DNA of 64,000 bases from Bdellovibrionales bacterium (lineage in GTDB: Bacteria > Bdellovibrionota > Bdellovibrionia > Bdellovibrionales > Bdellovibrionaceae): assembly GCA_018266295.1 (NCBI GenBank), contig JAFEAQ010000019.1, forward strand, positions 1-64,000, read 5' to 3'. Below the pieces are notes generated by a model. That model saw only the letters and a list, made by a program, of their open reading frames with translations. It was not told where the DNA came from and searched no databases. A program made the position numbers and the translations under genes. Below are positions 7,920 to 16,039 of this stretch, piece after piece. Position 1 is the first letter of the stretch; every line of letters starts with the position of its first letter.

Positions 7920-10379
7920 ATGAAGTTTAAACTCCTGATTTCGATCCTGGTGGCGGCCGCTCTTTTGTCAGTGGTCTTGTGGCGCGTGGATCGTTTTGTC
8001 TACGGAGACCGCATGGCTTGGGCCGAAGCTCAAGCGCGCTCGCAGATTTCTTCGCTCACCCAAGCTACGAATGTCGAAATTCAATCGGCTCGTCGCATGC
8101 TCGCGACTGTCAGCAATGATACCTTCAAACGTGAAACTGCCAACTGGAAAGCTTTCCAGCCGTATTATGCTTTAGCGCTGATGACGTCGAAAGACGGAGC
8201 CCTTGCGATTTCTCGCATGGTTTCGAAAGCGGATTCTCCTGCCGCCAATTGGACGGCCAATGAGTTAGGTCAATACATCGGTTTCATGGGGAAAGAGCTC
8301 GAGAGCCGTGGCACTGTTTTACTGAGATCTTTCAAAGATCCACAAAAAAACCATCACGTCGCCGTGATCTTTGCCGGCGGCGGAAATGCGTACATCTTGA
8401 TTGGCAGTGGTGAAAACTTCCAGTCAATGATCGAGTCGCAAAAAGGTTCCATCAGTCAGATTTCAATTATCGCCAGCGACGGTTTGATGATCAGTCACGC
8501 AACTCCGGATTATGTCGGTAACGTGATGAGCGACAGCACCATGTTGAAAGAGATCCGCACGGCGGGATCTGCTCAGGGGTTGGGACAATACATGCAAGGC
8601 AAGACGCAGATCTTCGGCATGTATTCGCAAATTCCCGGGACGAATTCTTACATCATTTCGACAGTGCCGATTGAAGAGCTGATGAAAGGCCGTCTGTCGC
8701 TAGCGTGGCAGTTCGTGTTTATGGCAGTCGGTCTTTGCTTGATTGGTGCTGCAATTTATTTCTGGCAAGAAAAGCGCGCAGCTTCTTTGCCGGGAGCACC
8801 CGCGATGGCTCCGGCGGCGCCGACCGTGAAACCGACGGCACAACGTCAGCCGGTGGCGCCTTCAGTTCCGGCACCACCTCCGCCAGTTGCGGCGACAGCT
8901 CCGACTCCATCGCATGCGCCGTCGGTCGTGACTTCAAACGAAGTCTTGACGGCACCAGTGGCGCCTCGTACTCCGGCGGGATCCATGGATCCTGCGATGC
9001 TCTCGCCGCATGATGTGCCGACAGCGGCGCCTCCACCCAAAAATAAGGGCGGTACGATCACGCCGCAAGAATTGCAAGCCGAGAAAACCGAAGCCTTCCG
9101 CCAAGTGGCAACAGCGCTCGGACAAGAGATGCGCTCACCACTGGCCTCGATCTTGGGATTCTCACAAATGGTTTTGTCGAAGACTCAGGATCCGGACGTG
9201 GTGCAGGCCGTGGAATCCATCTTGCGTGAAGCTCGTTCTTCGCGTGATGTGCTTGAGAAGTTGGTGACCTTTACCGGTGAACACAGCACTGAGAAGAACG
9301 AATCTAAAATTGAAGGCCCGATCATGCAGGCTTTGAAAAACATCGACGGCAAAATCACACAAAAAGGCGTGAAGGTCGAAAAAGAGTTCAAAGAAACTTC
9401 GCCATGGCCAATGGCTTCGGCTGAATTGGTCAAAGCTTTCGAAAATATTTTCATGAATGCCATCGAAGCGATGGAAAGAATGCCCGAGAAAGTCATGAAG
9501 ATCAAAACTTGGGAAGCCGGCGATGGCTTGCATGTGACGGTTTCAGATACCGGTGAAGGCATCGATATCGAAAACGTCGGCAAGGTTTTTGATCCGTTCT
9601 TTACGACCAGATCATTTGCGCATCATGTGGGATTAGGACTTCCGGTTGTTGTCGGGATTTTGAAAGAGCACAATGGCAGCGTGCAAATGCAATCTCAGCG
9701 CGGCAAGGGCACAACGGTTGAAATGATCTTTGCGCCAAACGCGATTGCAAAATCGGTTTCTTCATTGCCGAAGGCTCCGCCACCGATGAAGGCGCCGGAG
9801 CTCCCAGCGGATTTGCCGAAGGCCTCGGCAAGTCACGATGAAGTTGTCGAAGTGATGAAGCAAGCTGAAGTACCAAAAGAAAAGCTGACCGACGTGAATG
9901 TGGATAGCTTGCTGGAACTTGATGGCGATGCGCCTTTGCGGTTCCTTGATGGCCAAGGCTTTGATGATGAACCAGGTCCGTCGATTCCACTTCCGAAAGA
10001 AGCAACACCGCGCCCGACAAAGCCTGCAGTGGCTCCGCCGGTGATTGCGCCGCCTTCAATGCCGCCGCCGATGGTGGTGTCGATGCCGTCAGCACCACCG
10101 CCAACGATGGCGCCACCTGCGTTTGTACCTCCGGAGGATGAGATGGAGCACGAAGCGAATGAAGCAACAGTAGCTATTTCGATGCCTGAAACAGGTGAAG
10201 AAGCTTCGTTAGAAGCTACTCGTATCGAATCTTCGATGGAAATGTCGGAAGGAATGCAGACGCCAGCGGCAGCGCCGAATTTAGTGATTGATAAGCCTGC
10301 AGCGCCGCCGATGATGGCGCGTAAAACAGAATTAGATTCTTACAAGGTCGAAGTTCGTCGGCCTGGAAAGAGGACTTAA
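7920..10379 (+). CDS. Membrane histidine-kinase-like protein lacking the phospho-acceptor His
   Basis: 819 residues. TM1 lies at about 5-22 and TM2 at about 261-281, with a periplasmic Cache-like sensor region between. A Pro/Ala linker follows (288-367), then a DHp-like helix pair (390-455), an HATPase_c domain (500-600) and a 200-residue Pro-rich tail. Where kinases have S-H-E-L-R-T-P-L, this protein has 'GQEMRSPL', with codon CAA (Gln402) replacing His. The ATPase boxes look largely intact: N box 'NIFMNAIEA', G1 'DTGEGID', 'FDPFFTTR', G2 'VGLGLPVV'. It may therefore bind ATP but not autophosphorylate in the usual way; it could be a scaffold or an atypical kinase. The ATG at 7920 follows AAGGAAAG and starts the signal anchor. 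It is the first gene of the operon running to cysE. Confidence 0.85.
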   Translation: MKFKLLISILVAAALLSVVLWRVDRFVYGDRMAWAEAQARSQISSLTQATNVEIQSARRMLATVSNDTFKRETANWKAFQPYYALALMTSKDGALAISRMVSKADSPAANWTANELGQYIGFMGKELESRGTVLLRSFKDPQKNHHVAVIFAGGGNAYILIGSGENFQSMIESQKGSISQISIIASDGLMISHATPDYVGNVMSDSTMLKEIRTAGSAQGLGQYMQGKTQIFGMYSQIPGTNSYIISTVPIEELMKGRLSLAWQFVFMAVGLCLIGAAIYFWQEKRAASLPGAPAMAPAAPTVKPTAQRQPVAPSVPAPPPPVAATAPTPSHAPSVVTSNEVLTAPVAPRTPAGSMDPAMLSPHDVPTAAPPPKNKGGTITPQELQAEKTEAFRQVATALGQEMRSPLASILGFSQMVLSKTQDPDVVQAVESILREARSSRDVLEKLVTFTGEHSTEKNESKIEGPIMQALKNIDGKITQKGVKVEKEFKETSPWPMASAELVKAFENIFMNAIEAMERMPEKVMKIKTWEAGDGLHVTVSDTGEGIDIENVGKVFDPFFTTRSFAHHVGLGLPVVVGILKEHNGSVQMQSQRGKGTTVEMIFAPNAIAKSVSSLPKAPPPMKAPELPADLPKASASHDEVVEVMKQAEVPKEKLTDVNVDSLLELDGDAPLRFLDGQGFDDEPGPSIPLPKEATPRPTKPAVAPPVIAPPSMPPPMVVSMPSAPPPTMAPPAFVPPEDEMEHEANEATVAISMPETGEEASLEATRIESSMEMSEGMQTPAAAPNLVIDKPAAPPMMARKTELDSYKVEVRRPGKRT

Positions 10380-11864
10380 TTGAATATTCGAGAGCATAGC
10401 TCGCAGTTTAGCATCTTTGTCTATAGCGCTGACGTGGATCAGGGCGCTGCCGTGAAGGTGGCCCTCTCCCAGGCCGGTTATGATGCCTACTTCTTTCAGG
10501 AGTTGGATGCTTTCCAGTCACGCATTAAGGAAATGACGCCGCACTTGGTGGTATTTTCCACAATGGCCGTGCAAGGCGCGCTCAGCGATTTCGTCAATGG
10601 CGTCTTGGAGGTCAGTCCTGAAATCAAGTTGATTGCGATGGCGGAGCCTCAGCAGTTTGAAGCTCTTTCTCAGTACAACACACTGGGGTTGGTGGATATT
10701 GTTTCCCTGGAAGGTCCGAGTCTCGATGGCCGCGCGCTGTGGTCCGTGGACCAAGTGTGCGAGACGCTGTATCTGACTTATCAAAATGAACAGCTCTTCG
10801 CCGATTGGAAAGAAGCGCAGAAAAAGAAAGACGAGTTACAGCAGCAGATCAACGATCAAAAAGCGGTTCAAGCCGAAGCATCACAAATGTTGGTTTCAAA
10901 TCGCGTGGCAGACTATCGCTCGGCTCAAAGTAAAGAAGAAGTCTTGCAGAAATACTTTGAGCGTCTCGAAAAAGTTCCGGCGGTTTATTTTAAATTTTTA
11001 AGCTCGGTTCGTTCATTTGTCGCCACTCATGCCTCAGGGTACACTTCTCAGCAAATTCAAGGCGTCGGTTGCCAGTTGCCGGCAGAAGACCTCGAAAGTC
11101 TGAACACACAGCTTTCGGTCGGCCTTTTGCCACCCATCGTGAATGAAATGCTTCAGCAGATTTTCCATATCAATACTTCGCGCGTCTTGCCGCTGTTTGT
11201 GCAAAATCAGCTCGAGGGTGTCGTGGTTTATTCCGGTGACTCCGGAAAGGCCGATACTCTTCGCATTGGTGAAGAGTTCAGTCTGTTTGCCCTTTGTTAT
11301 TCTTATTTCTGTCTGGAAAAACGCGTGGATGCATTGGATGTCCAGGATTTCCTGACGGAGTTGTACAATCAGAAATTTTATACCGAGAAACTTCATGACG
11401 AACTTGAGCGTTCGCGCCGTTTGCGTCAGCCGGTTTCTGTTTTGAAAATTTCTATCGATGATTTCTTCGAGATCGAGCAGACGCTCGGTGCGAATGTCCG
11501 CGATGAAATTTTGAAAACTGTCGGTGACTTTGTAAAACGCACGATTCGCACAAATGATTTTGCGTGCCGTACACAGACAAATGAAATTGCCGTGATTTTG
11601 CCTCATGCGCATAAAAAAGGCGCAGCATTGCTCGGAGAGCGTCTCCGTCGCATTGTCGAGAGCAGCTCGATCGTAGACAGCGGCGTCAAAGTTTCTATTA
11701 GTGTCGGCGTCAGCGAGTATCCGTCTTTAGCGGAGAATGTCCAGGCACTTGACGAAACTGCAACGAAAGCATTAACGCATATCATGGAAAAAGGCGGGAA
11801 TCGTATTTGTCTTTACAAGCCGCCGGGAAATTTTACGCCGGAATTTGAAGTCGTAGTCGATTAG
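10380..11864 (+). CDS. Receiver-like / GAF-like / degenerate GGDEF signalling protein
   Basis: 494 residues, cytoplasmic. A receiver-like fold spans about 10-125 but lacks the usual acidic pair at its start. A coiled coil follows (about 140-185, 'AQKKKDELQQQINDQKA'), then a GAF-like region (190-320) and a GGDEF-type domain (322-485). The diguanylate cyclase signature is replaced by Q399-T-N-E-I403 in the context 'CRTQTNEIAVILP', where active enzymes have GGDEF or GGEEF. Cyclase activity is therefore unlikely; binding of GTP or another nucleotide remains possible. The start is TTG, directly after the stop codon of the kinase-like gene, with AAGAGGA six bases upstream, so the two are coupled. 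No I-site (RxxD) is clearly placed. Its job is unknown; pairing with the degenerate kinase suggests a joint non-catalytic module. Confidence 0.8.
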   Translation: MNIREHSSQFSIFVYSADVDQGAAVKVALSQAGYDAYFFQELDAFQSRIKEMTPHLVVFSTMAVQGALSDFVNGVLEVSPEIKLIAMAEPQQFEALSQYNTLGLVDIVSLEGPSLDGRALWSVDQVCETLYLTYQNEQLFADWKEAQKKKDELQQQINDQKAVQAEASQMLVSNRVADYRSAQSKEEVLQKYFERLEKVPAVYFKFLSSVRSFVATHASGYTSQQIQGVGCQLPAEDLESLNTQLSVGLLPPIVNEMLQQIFHINTSRVLPLFVQNQLEGVVVYSGDSGKADTLRIGEEFSLFALCYSYFCLEKRVDALDVQDFLTELYNQKFYTEKLHDELERSRRLRQPVSVLKISIDDFFEIEQTLGANVRDEILKTVGDFVKRTIRTNDFACRTQTNEIAVILPHAHKKGAALLGERLRRIVESSSIVDSGVKVSISVGVSEYPSLAENVQALDETATKALTHIMEKGGNRICLYKPPGNFTPEFEVVVD

Positions 11865-11875
11865 GAGTGCTTTTA

Positions 11876-13060
11876 GTGGAAATGTATCGACGCACGTTTG
11901 CGGAAATTAATCTGGATCACATTGCGCACAATTTTGAAGCGCTGAAGAAAGCTTTTCCGCAAGCACCATTTATCTGCCCAATGGTGAAAGCCAATGCTTA
12001 CGGCCACGGTGACGTGGGCGTTGCTTTGTGCTTGGAAAAAGCCGGGGCAAAGCATTTGGGCGTCTGTCTCATCGAAGAAGGCCTGCTTCTTCGCCGTGGC
12101 GGAGTGAAGGCAGAGATTCTGGTTTTCCGTGGTTTTGATCGTGAAGGCGCTGAAAAAATGCTTCAGCATAATCTCACTCCGGTTGTAGCGACCTGGGAAC
12201 AGCTCGAAGCTGTGCAAGAGGTCGCGACGAAAGCCGTTGGCATTCATTTAAAATTTAATACCGGTATGAACCGTCTGGGATTTCATCCGCAAGACGCGCA
12301 AAAACTGTTTGATATCTGCTGGCAAAACTCAAAAGTCCGCGTGCAGGGGATTTTGACTCACTTGTATAACGGTGAAGATGCTTTTGATGTTGTTGGCGAT
12401 AGTGCTGAGCAACTCGCTGGTATTGAACATGTGATGGACATCTTTAAGCCGCTCAATCCCATTGCGCATAGCCTAGCCTCTGCGGGGATTTTGAATGCAC
12501 TTTCGGTGCGAGGTAAAGATGCCAAGCATCCGCTCAATCGTGTGAACTGGGGGCTGCGTCCCGGTTTGATGATTTATGGTTTTAATCCGCTTCCGGATCA
12601 AACATTGTTACCTCTGAAACCGGCGATGACTTTGAAGTCGGTAGCTTCAACCTATCGCGAGCTCGCGGCGGGAGAAATTGTTTCTTACGGCGGCACTTGG
12701 ACGGCTCAGAAGAAATCCGTTATCGCGGTTGTGCCGATTGGCTATGCCGATGGGTATCACCGTATTCTCTCGAATAAAGCGCATGTCTTATTTTCGGGCC
12801 AAAGAGTTCCCGTTGTCGGTAACATCTGCATGGACTTCTTGATGGTGGATGTGACAGAGGCGGTGCAGGGTAAAAACCTGGAAGAGCTCAAGGACCAAGA
12901 AATTATCTTATTCGGTCAAGGCGACGATGGCCGCAATCTCTCTGCGGAAGAACTCGCGAAGCATGCACAAACGATTACTTGGGAAATCCTCACCAGCGTG
13001 GGCGAACGTGTGCCGCGCGTATTTACTGGCGAATGGGCCAAGAAACTTGGAGTCGGTTAG
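11876..13060 (+). CDS. alr: Alanine racemase
   Basis: 394 residues. A PLP enzyme that interconverts L- and D-alanine, supplying D-Ala for peptidoglycan. The PLP-binding Lys38 sits in 'MVKANAYGHGD', the catalytic Tyr in 'IGYADGYHR', and the C-terminal beta domain has 'GNICMDFLMVDVT'. The length matches the family (360-400). I chose the GTG at 11876, eight bases after AGGAG; an ATG at 11882 and a GTG at 11867 are alternatives. It sits 11 bases after the GGDEF-like gene and 2 bases before mlaE, so it is firmly inside the operon. The location suggests cell-wall precursor supply is co-expressed with lipid transport. Confidence 0.95.
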   Translation: MEMYRRTFAEINLDHIAHNFEALKKAFPQAPFICPMVKANAYGHGDVGVALCLEKAGAKHLGVCLIEEGLLLRRGGVKAEILVFRGFDREGAEKMLQHNLTPVVATWEQLEAVQEVATKAVGIHLKFNTGMNRLGFHPQDAQKLFDICWQNSKVRVQGILTHLYNGEDAFDVVGDSAEQLAGIEHVMDIFKPLNPIAHSLASAGILNALSVRGKDAKHPLNRVNWGLRPGLMIYGFNPLPDQTLLPLKPAMTLKSVASTYRELAAGEIVSYGGTWTAQKKSVIAVVPIGYADGYHRILSNKAHVLFSGQRVPVVGNICMDFLMVDVTEAVQGKNLEELKDQEIILFGQGDDGRNLSAEELAKHAQTITWEILTSVGERVPRVFTGEWAKKLGVG

Positions 13061-13062
13061 CT

Positions 13063-13884
13063 ATGGTTCAGAGTTTGGCCCGTTTCGTTGACGTTATCTT
13101 AGGTTATATTCGCGACAAAATCGTGGGTTTCATCGATGAAATCGGTTCGATCGCACTTTTTGCAGTGGCCAGCATTCGGTTGATGTTCACTAAGCCAAAT
13201 CGTTACAACGAGATGGTCAAGCATATGGAGTTCGTCGGTAATCAATCGATTGGCATTATTTGTTTGACGGGTTTGTTCACGGGTCTTGCGTTGTCTTTGC
13301 AAATTTATCTGGGCTTTAAAATGTTCAACGCGGTTAATATGGTGGGACCGGTTGTCGCTCTGGGTATCACGCGCGAATTGGGCCCGGTGTTGACAGGTTT
13401 GATTGTGGCCGCTCGAGCGGGTGGTGCGATGGCAGCGCGTTTAGGGACCATGCGCGTGAATGAACAAATCGATGCCCTTGATGTGATGGGCGTAAATACA
13501 AAACAATATTTGATTGCGCCGAGAATTTTTGCAGCAGTCGTTTGTATGCCACTTTTAACTGCAGTTTTTGATTTCATCTCTATGCTTGGTAGTTATTTAC
13601 TTTGTGTAAAACTAGTGCAGATCGACGAAGCGGTGTTCTGGCAAAAAATCCGTGACATGATTGAAGTTCGGCATATTAATGAAGGCCTCTTTAAGGCCGC
13701 GATCTTTGGATTGGTGTTTTCAATTGTTTGTACCTACCGCGGCTTTAATACTACAGGCGGCGCTCGAGGCGTCGGGGATGCCACCAATCAAGGTGTCGTT
13801 CAGAGCATGGTGATGATTATTATTTTGGACTATTTCGCCGGAAACTTGATTCGCTTATTCTATCTCGCAACGGGGATGAATTAA
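13063..13884 (+). CDS. mlaE: MlaE-type ABC permease for phospholipid transport
   Basis: 273 residues with several membrane segments: an N-terminal amphipathic part, then hydrophobic helices around 'IGIICLTGLFTGLALSLQI', 'VVALGITRELGPVLTGLIVA', 'AVVCMPLLTAVFDFISMLGS' and the C-terminal end. The family hallmark 'ELGPVLTGLIVAARAGGAM..ELG' is visible as 'RELGPVLTGLIVAARAGGAM' followed by 'GTMRVNEQIDALDVMG'. In Mla systems this permease moves phospholipids through the inner membrane between the ATPase and the MCE protein. The longer frame beginning at 12979 overlaps alr and lacks family sequence, so the ATG at 13063 is used. Its stop codon overlaps the mlaF start (TAATG). Confidence 0.92.
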   Translation: MVQSLARFVDVILGYIRDKIVGFIDEIGSIALFAVASIRLMFTKPNRYNEMVKHMEFVGNQSIGIICLTGLFTGLALSLQIYLGFKMFNAVNMVGPVVALGITRELGPVLTGLIVAARAGGAMAARLGTMRVNEQIDALDVMGVNTKQYLIAPRIFAAVVCMPLLTAVFDFISMLGSYLLCVKLVQIDEAVFWQKIRDMIEVRHINEGLFKAAIFGLVFSIVCTYRGFNTTGGARGVGDATNQGVVQSMVMIIILDYFAGNLIRLFYLATGMN

Positions 13885-14645
13885 TGCAAACATCGTCGGC
13901 CGTTTCACTTCAGGATGTTAAAAAGACTTTTGACGGAGTTGAATACGTTCTGAAAGGTCTTTCATTGGAAATTCCTCGCGGGAGTTTGACGGCGATCATT
14001 GGTTTCTCTGGAACGGGTAAGAGTGTGGTGCTTAAACACATTCTCGGTTTGTATCAGCCCACCTCAGGAAAAATCGAAGTGCTTGGTCAAGATATCGGTA
14101 AAATGGAACCGAATGAGCTGACAAAGTTTCGCCAAAAATTTGGAGTGCTTTTTCAATCAGCGGCGCTTTTTGATGACATGACCGTGCTGGAAAATGTTTG
14201 TTTTCCTCTCTATGAACATCGTCGCGAGTTGAGACATTCTCAAGCGTTGGCGATTGCAGAAGAGCGTCTTGTCCAGGTCGGGCTAGACAAAAAGCACTAT
14301 AACAAACTCCCGAGCCAGATCTCGGGCGGTATGCAGAAGCGGACCGGTCTAGCGAGAGCTCTCGCCCTAGATCCAGAAATATTAATTTACGATGAGCCGA
14401 CTACTGGATTAGATCCCATTCTTACCGAAATGGTAGATAATCTTATATTGGATACTCATAAGTCCCGGAAAGGACTGACTTCTATCATGGTATCGCATGA
14501 TTTGGCTGCGGCGTTTCGTATTGCCGATCACATTGCGATGTTGGATGCAGGAAAAGTTCTTTTGAGTGGCACGGCTGAGGATTTCTTTAAGAGTGATATT
14601 GAGTTGGTTAAGAGATTTGTATCTAAAGGAATGAAGCATTCATGA
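13884..14645 (+). CDS. mlaF: MlaF-type ABC ATPase
   Basis: 253 residues, the usual length. It powers the Mla lipid transporter at the inner membrane. Walker A is 'GFSGTGKSVVLKHI', the signature 'ISGGMQKRTGLARALALDP' is the Mla-type SGGM form, Walker B is 'ILIYDEPTTGLDP', and the switch His is in 'MVSHDLAAAFRIAD'. It shares a base with the mlaE stop codon and overlaps mlaD by four bases. MlaB-like STAS and MlaC-like periplasmic genes are not adjacent, which fits systems in which MlaD itself spans the envelope. Confidence 0.93.
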   Translation: MQTSSAVSLQDVKKTFDGVEYVLKGLSLEIPRGSLTAIIGFSGTGKSVVLKHILGLYQPTSGKIEVLGQDIGKMEPNELTKFRQKFGVLFQSAALFDDMTVLENVCFPLYEHRRELRHSQALAIAEERLVQVGLDKKHYNKLPSQISGGMQKRTGLARALALDPEILIYDEPTTGLDPILTEMVDNLILDTHKSRKGLTSIMVSHDLAAAFRIADHIAMLDAGKVLLSGTAEDFFKSDIELVKRFVSKGMKHS

Positions 14646-16030
14646 GCTGGGTAAAATCACCAGAATTCAAAGTGGGACTTCTTGTCGTCGTCGTGGGCTC
14701 GCTCATTGCTTTTATGTCTATGCAAGTCAGCGAAGATCCAAGCTATTTGGGTCGCTCTAAGAAAGCCTGGTTCCTTCTCAAAAATGCCGGCGGCCTTGTT
14801 AAGAATTCTGCGATCCGCACGGCGGGTATTCCTATCGGGACTATTTCTGATATTACTCTGCAAAATGGCCAAGCTCGCGTTGATATCACTGTGAAGTCGG
14901 ATGTGCACTTGACCGTTTCTGCGATGGTCGAAGTTCAAGCTCAAGGGATCTTGGGTGATAAGCATATCGAAATCAATCCTGGTATTCCAACCGACCCGCC
15001 ACTTCCGGATGGTGCGCAAATCCTGAACGTCAAAGACAAAGGTTCTTTGGATAATCTCGTGGGCGAAGTCTCCGAGATTTCGTCGTCTTTGAAATCGGTG
15101 TCTGAGGCTTTGAAAGAATCCATCACGGAAGACGGAACCCGTAAGCACATCATGGGCCGTATTGTTTCAAATATCGAAAAACTCACCGGCGATATCGCTC
15201 AGATGACGGGTGATAACAAAGAAAAGATCGGCGAGATCGTGGACCAAGTTCATGATGTCACGACGACCCTCAGTGATCTTGTGAACGACGAAGGCGAAGA
15301 CGGTTTCAAAAAGTCCTGGAAGAAAGCGGTGGCTTCTTTACAAAGACTTGATTCTGTCATGAAGAACGTGGATGAGATCTCAGGCAAGATCAATCGCGGT
15401 GAAGGGACGATCGGTAAACTCGTTAACGACGAAACGACGGTTGATAACCTTAATAGCACGATCGAAGGCATCAGCGGCATGCTTGAAAGTGCTAACAAGA
15501 TCCAGACAGGTTTCGACTTCCATGCGGAATACTTAGGTGATGTGAAGGCAACTAAATCAACGGTGGGTATCCGTATTCAGCCGGGTCTGGATCGTTACTA
15601 CTACTTAGGTATTATTGATGACCCAGCCGGTGTGGTTGAACGTGAAAAAGCCACATCAACGGTCAACGGCGTTGTTACCGAGAGCTCACAAACTAAAACT
15701 TATTATAATAAAACCAAATTTACTTTGTTGTTCGCAAAGAACTTTTACGACCTGACCCTCAGAGCCGGTATGATCGAAAACCAAGGTGGTTTCGGCGTCG
15801 ACTATTATTTCTTCCGCCGCAAGTTGCGCATGTCGCTTGAGGCCTTTAACTTTGGTGAAACAAATCTAAGAGCCCAAGTGCAGTACAACCTGATCCATGG
15901 CGTTTACGTCTTGGGTGGTATGCAAGATATGTTGAATAAATCTGACACTCGCTCCGGTTACTTGGGGGCGGGTATTTTTATCACCAACGACGACTTAAAA
16001 CTGCTCTTATCTTCGAAGTCGCCGCTATAG
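14642..16030 (+). CDS. mlaD: MCE protein (MlaD-like) with helical stalk and C-terminal beta-rich domain
   Basis: 462 residues, about 2.5 times the length of E. coli MlaD. A TM anchor at about 8-25 ('VGLLVVVVGSLIAFMSM') is followed by one MCE domain (about 37-115, with 'IRTAGIPIGTISDI' and 'GDKHIEINPG'). A long helical/coiled-coil stretch (about 135-285, including 'LKSVSEALKESI' and 'RLDSVMKNVDEISGKI') leads to a C-terminal segment (about 290-462) of alternating, aromatic-rich strands such as 'RYYYLGIIDDP', 'FGVDYYFFRRKLRMSLEAF' and 'LGAGIFIT'. This order matches MlaD proteins described as trans-envelope bridges (for example in Veillonella), where the end inserts as an outer-membrane barrel. 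The barrel is inferred here. It overlaps mlaF by four bases. Confidence 0.88.
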   Translation: MSWVKSPEFKVGLLVVVVGSLIAFMSMQVSEDPSYLGRSKKAWFLLKNAGGLVKNSAIRTAGIPIGTISDITLQNGQARVDITVKSDVHLTVSAMVEVQAQGILGDKHIEINPGIPTDPPLPDGAQILNVKDKGSLDNLVGEVSEISSSLKSVSEALKESITEDGTRKHIMGRIVSNIEKLTGDIAQMTGDNKEKIGEIVDQVHDVTTTLSDLVNDEGEDGFKKSWKKAVASLQRLDSVMKNVDEISGKINRGEGTIGKLVNDETTVDNLNSTIEGISGMLESANKIQTGFDFHAEYLGDVKATKSTVGIRIQPGLDRYYYLGIIDDPAGVVEREKATSTVNGVVTESSQTKTYYNKTKFTLLFAKNFYDLTLRAGMIENQGGFGVDYYFFRRKLRMSLEAFNFGETNLRAQVQYNLIHGVYVLGGMQDMLNKSDTRSGYLGAGIFITNDDLKLLLSSKSPL

Positions 16031-16039
16031 AGGAAATGA

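Noticed and set aside
8781-9040. Pro/Ala-rich linker considered as a frameshifted or false coding region
   Set aside because: The frame stays open, and clear kinase-type motifs lie on both sides in the same frame.
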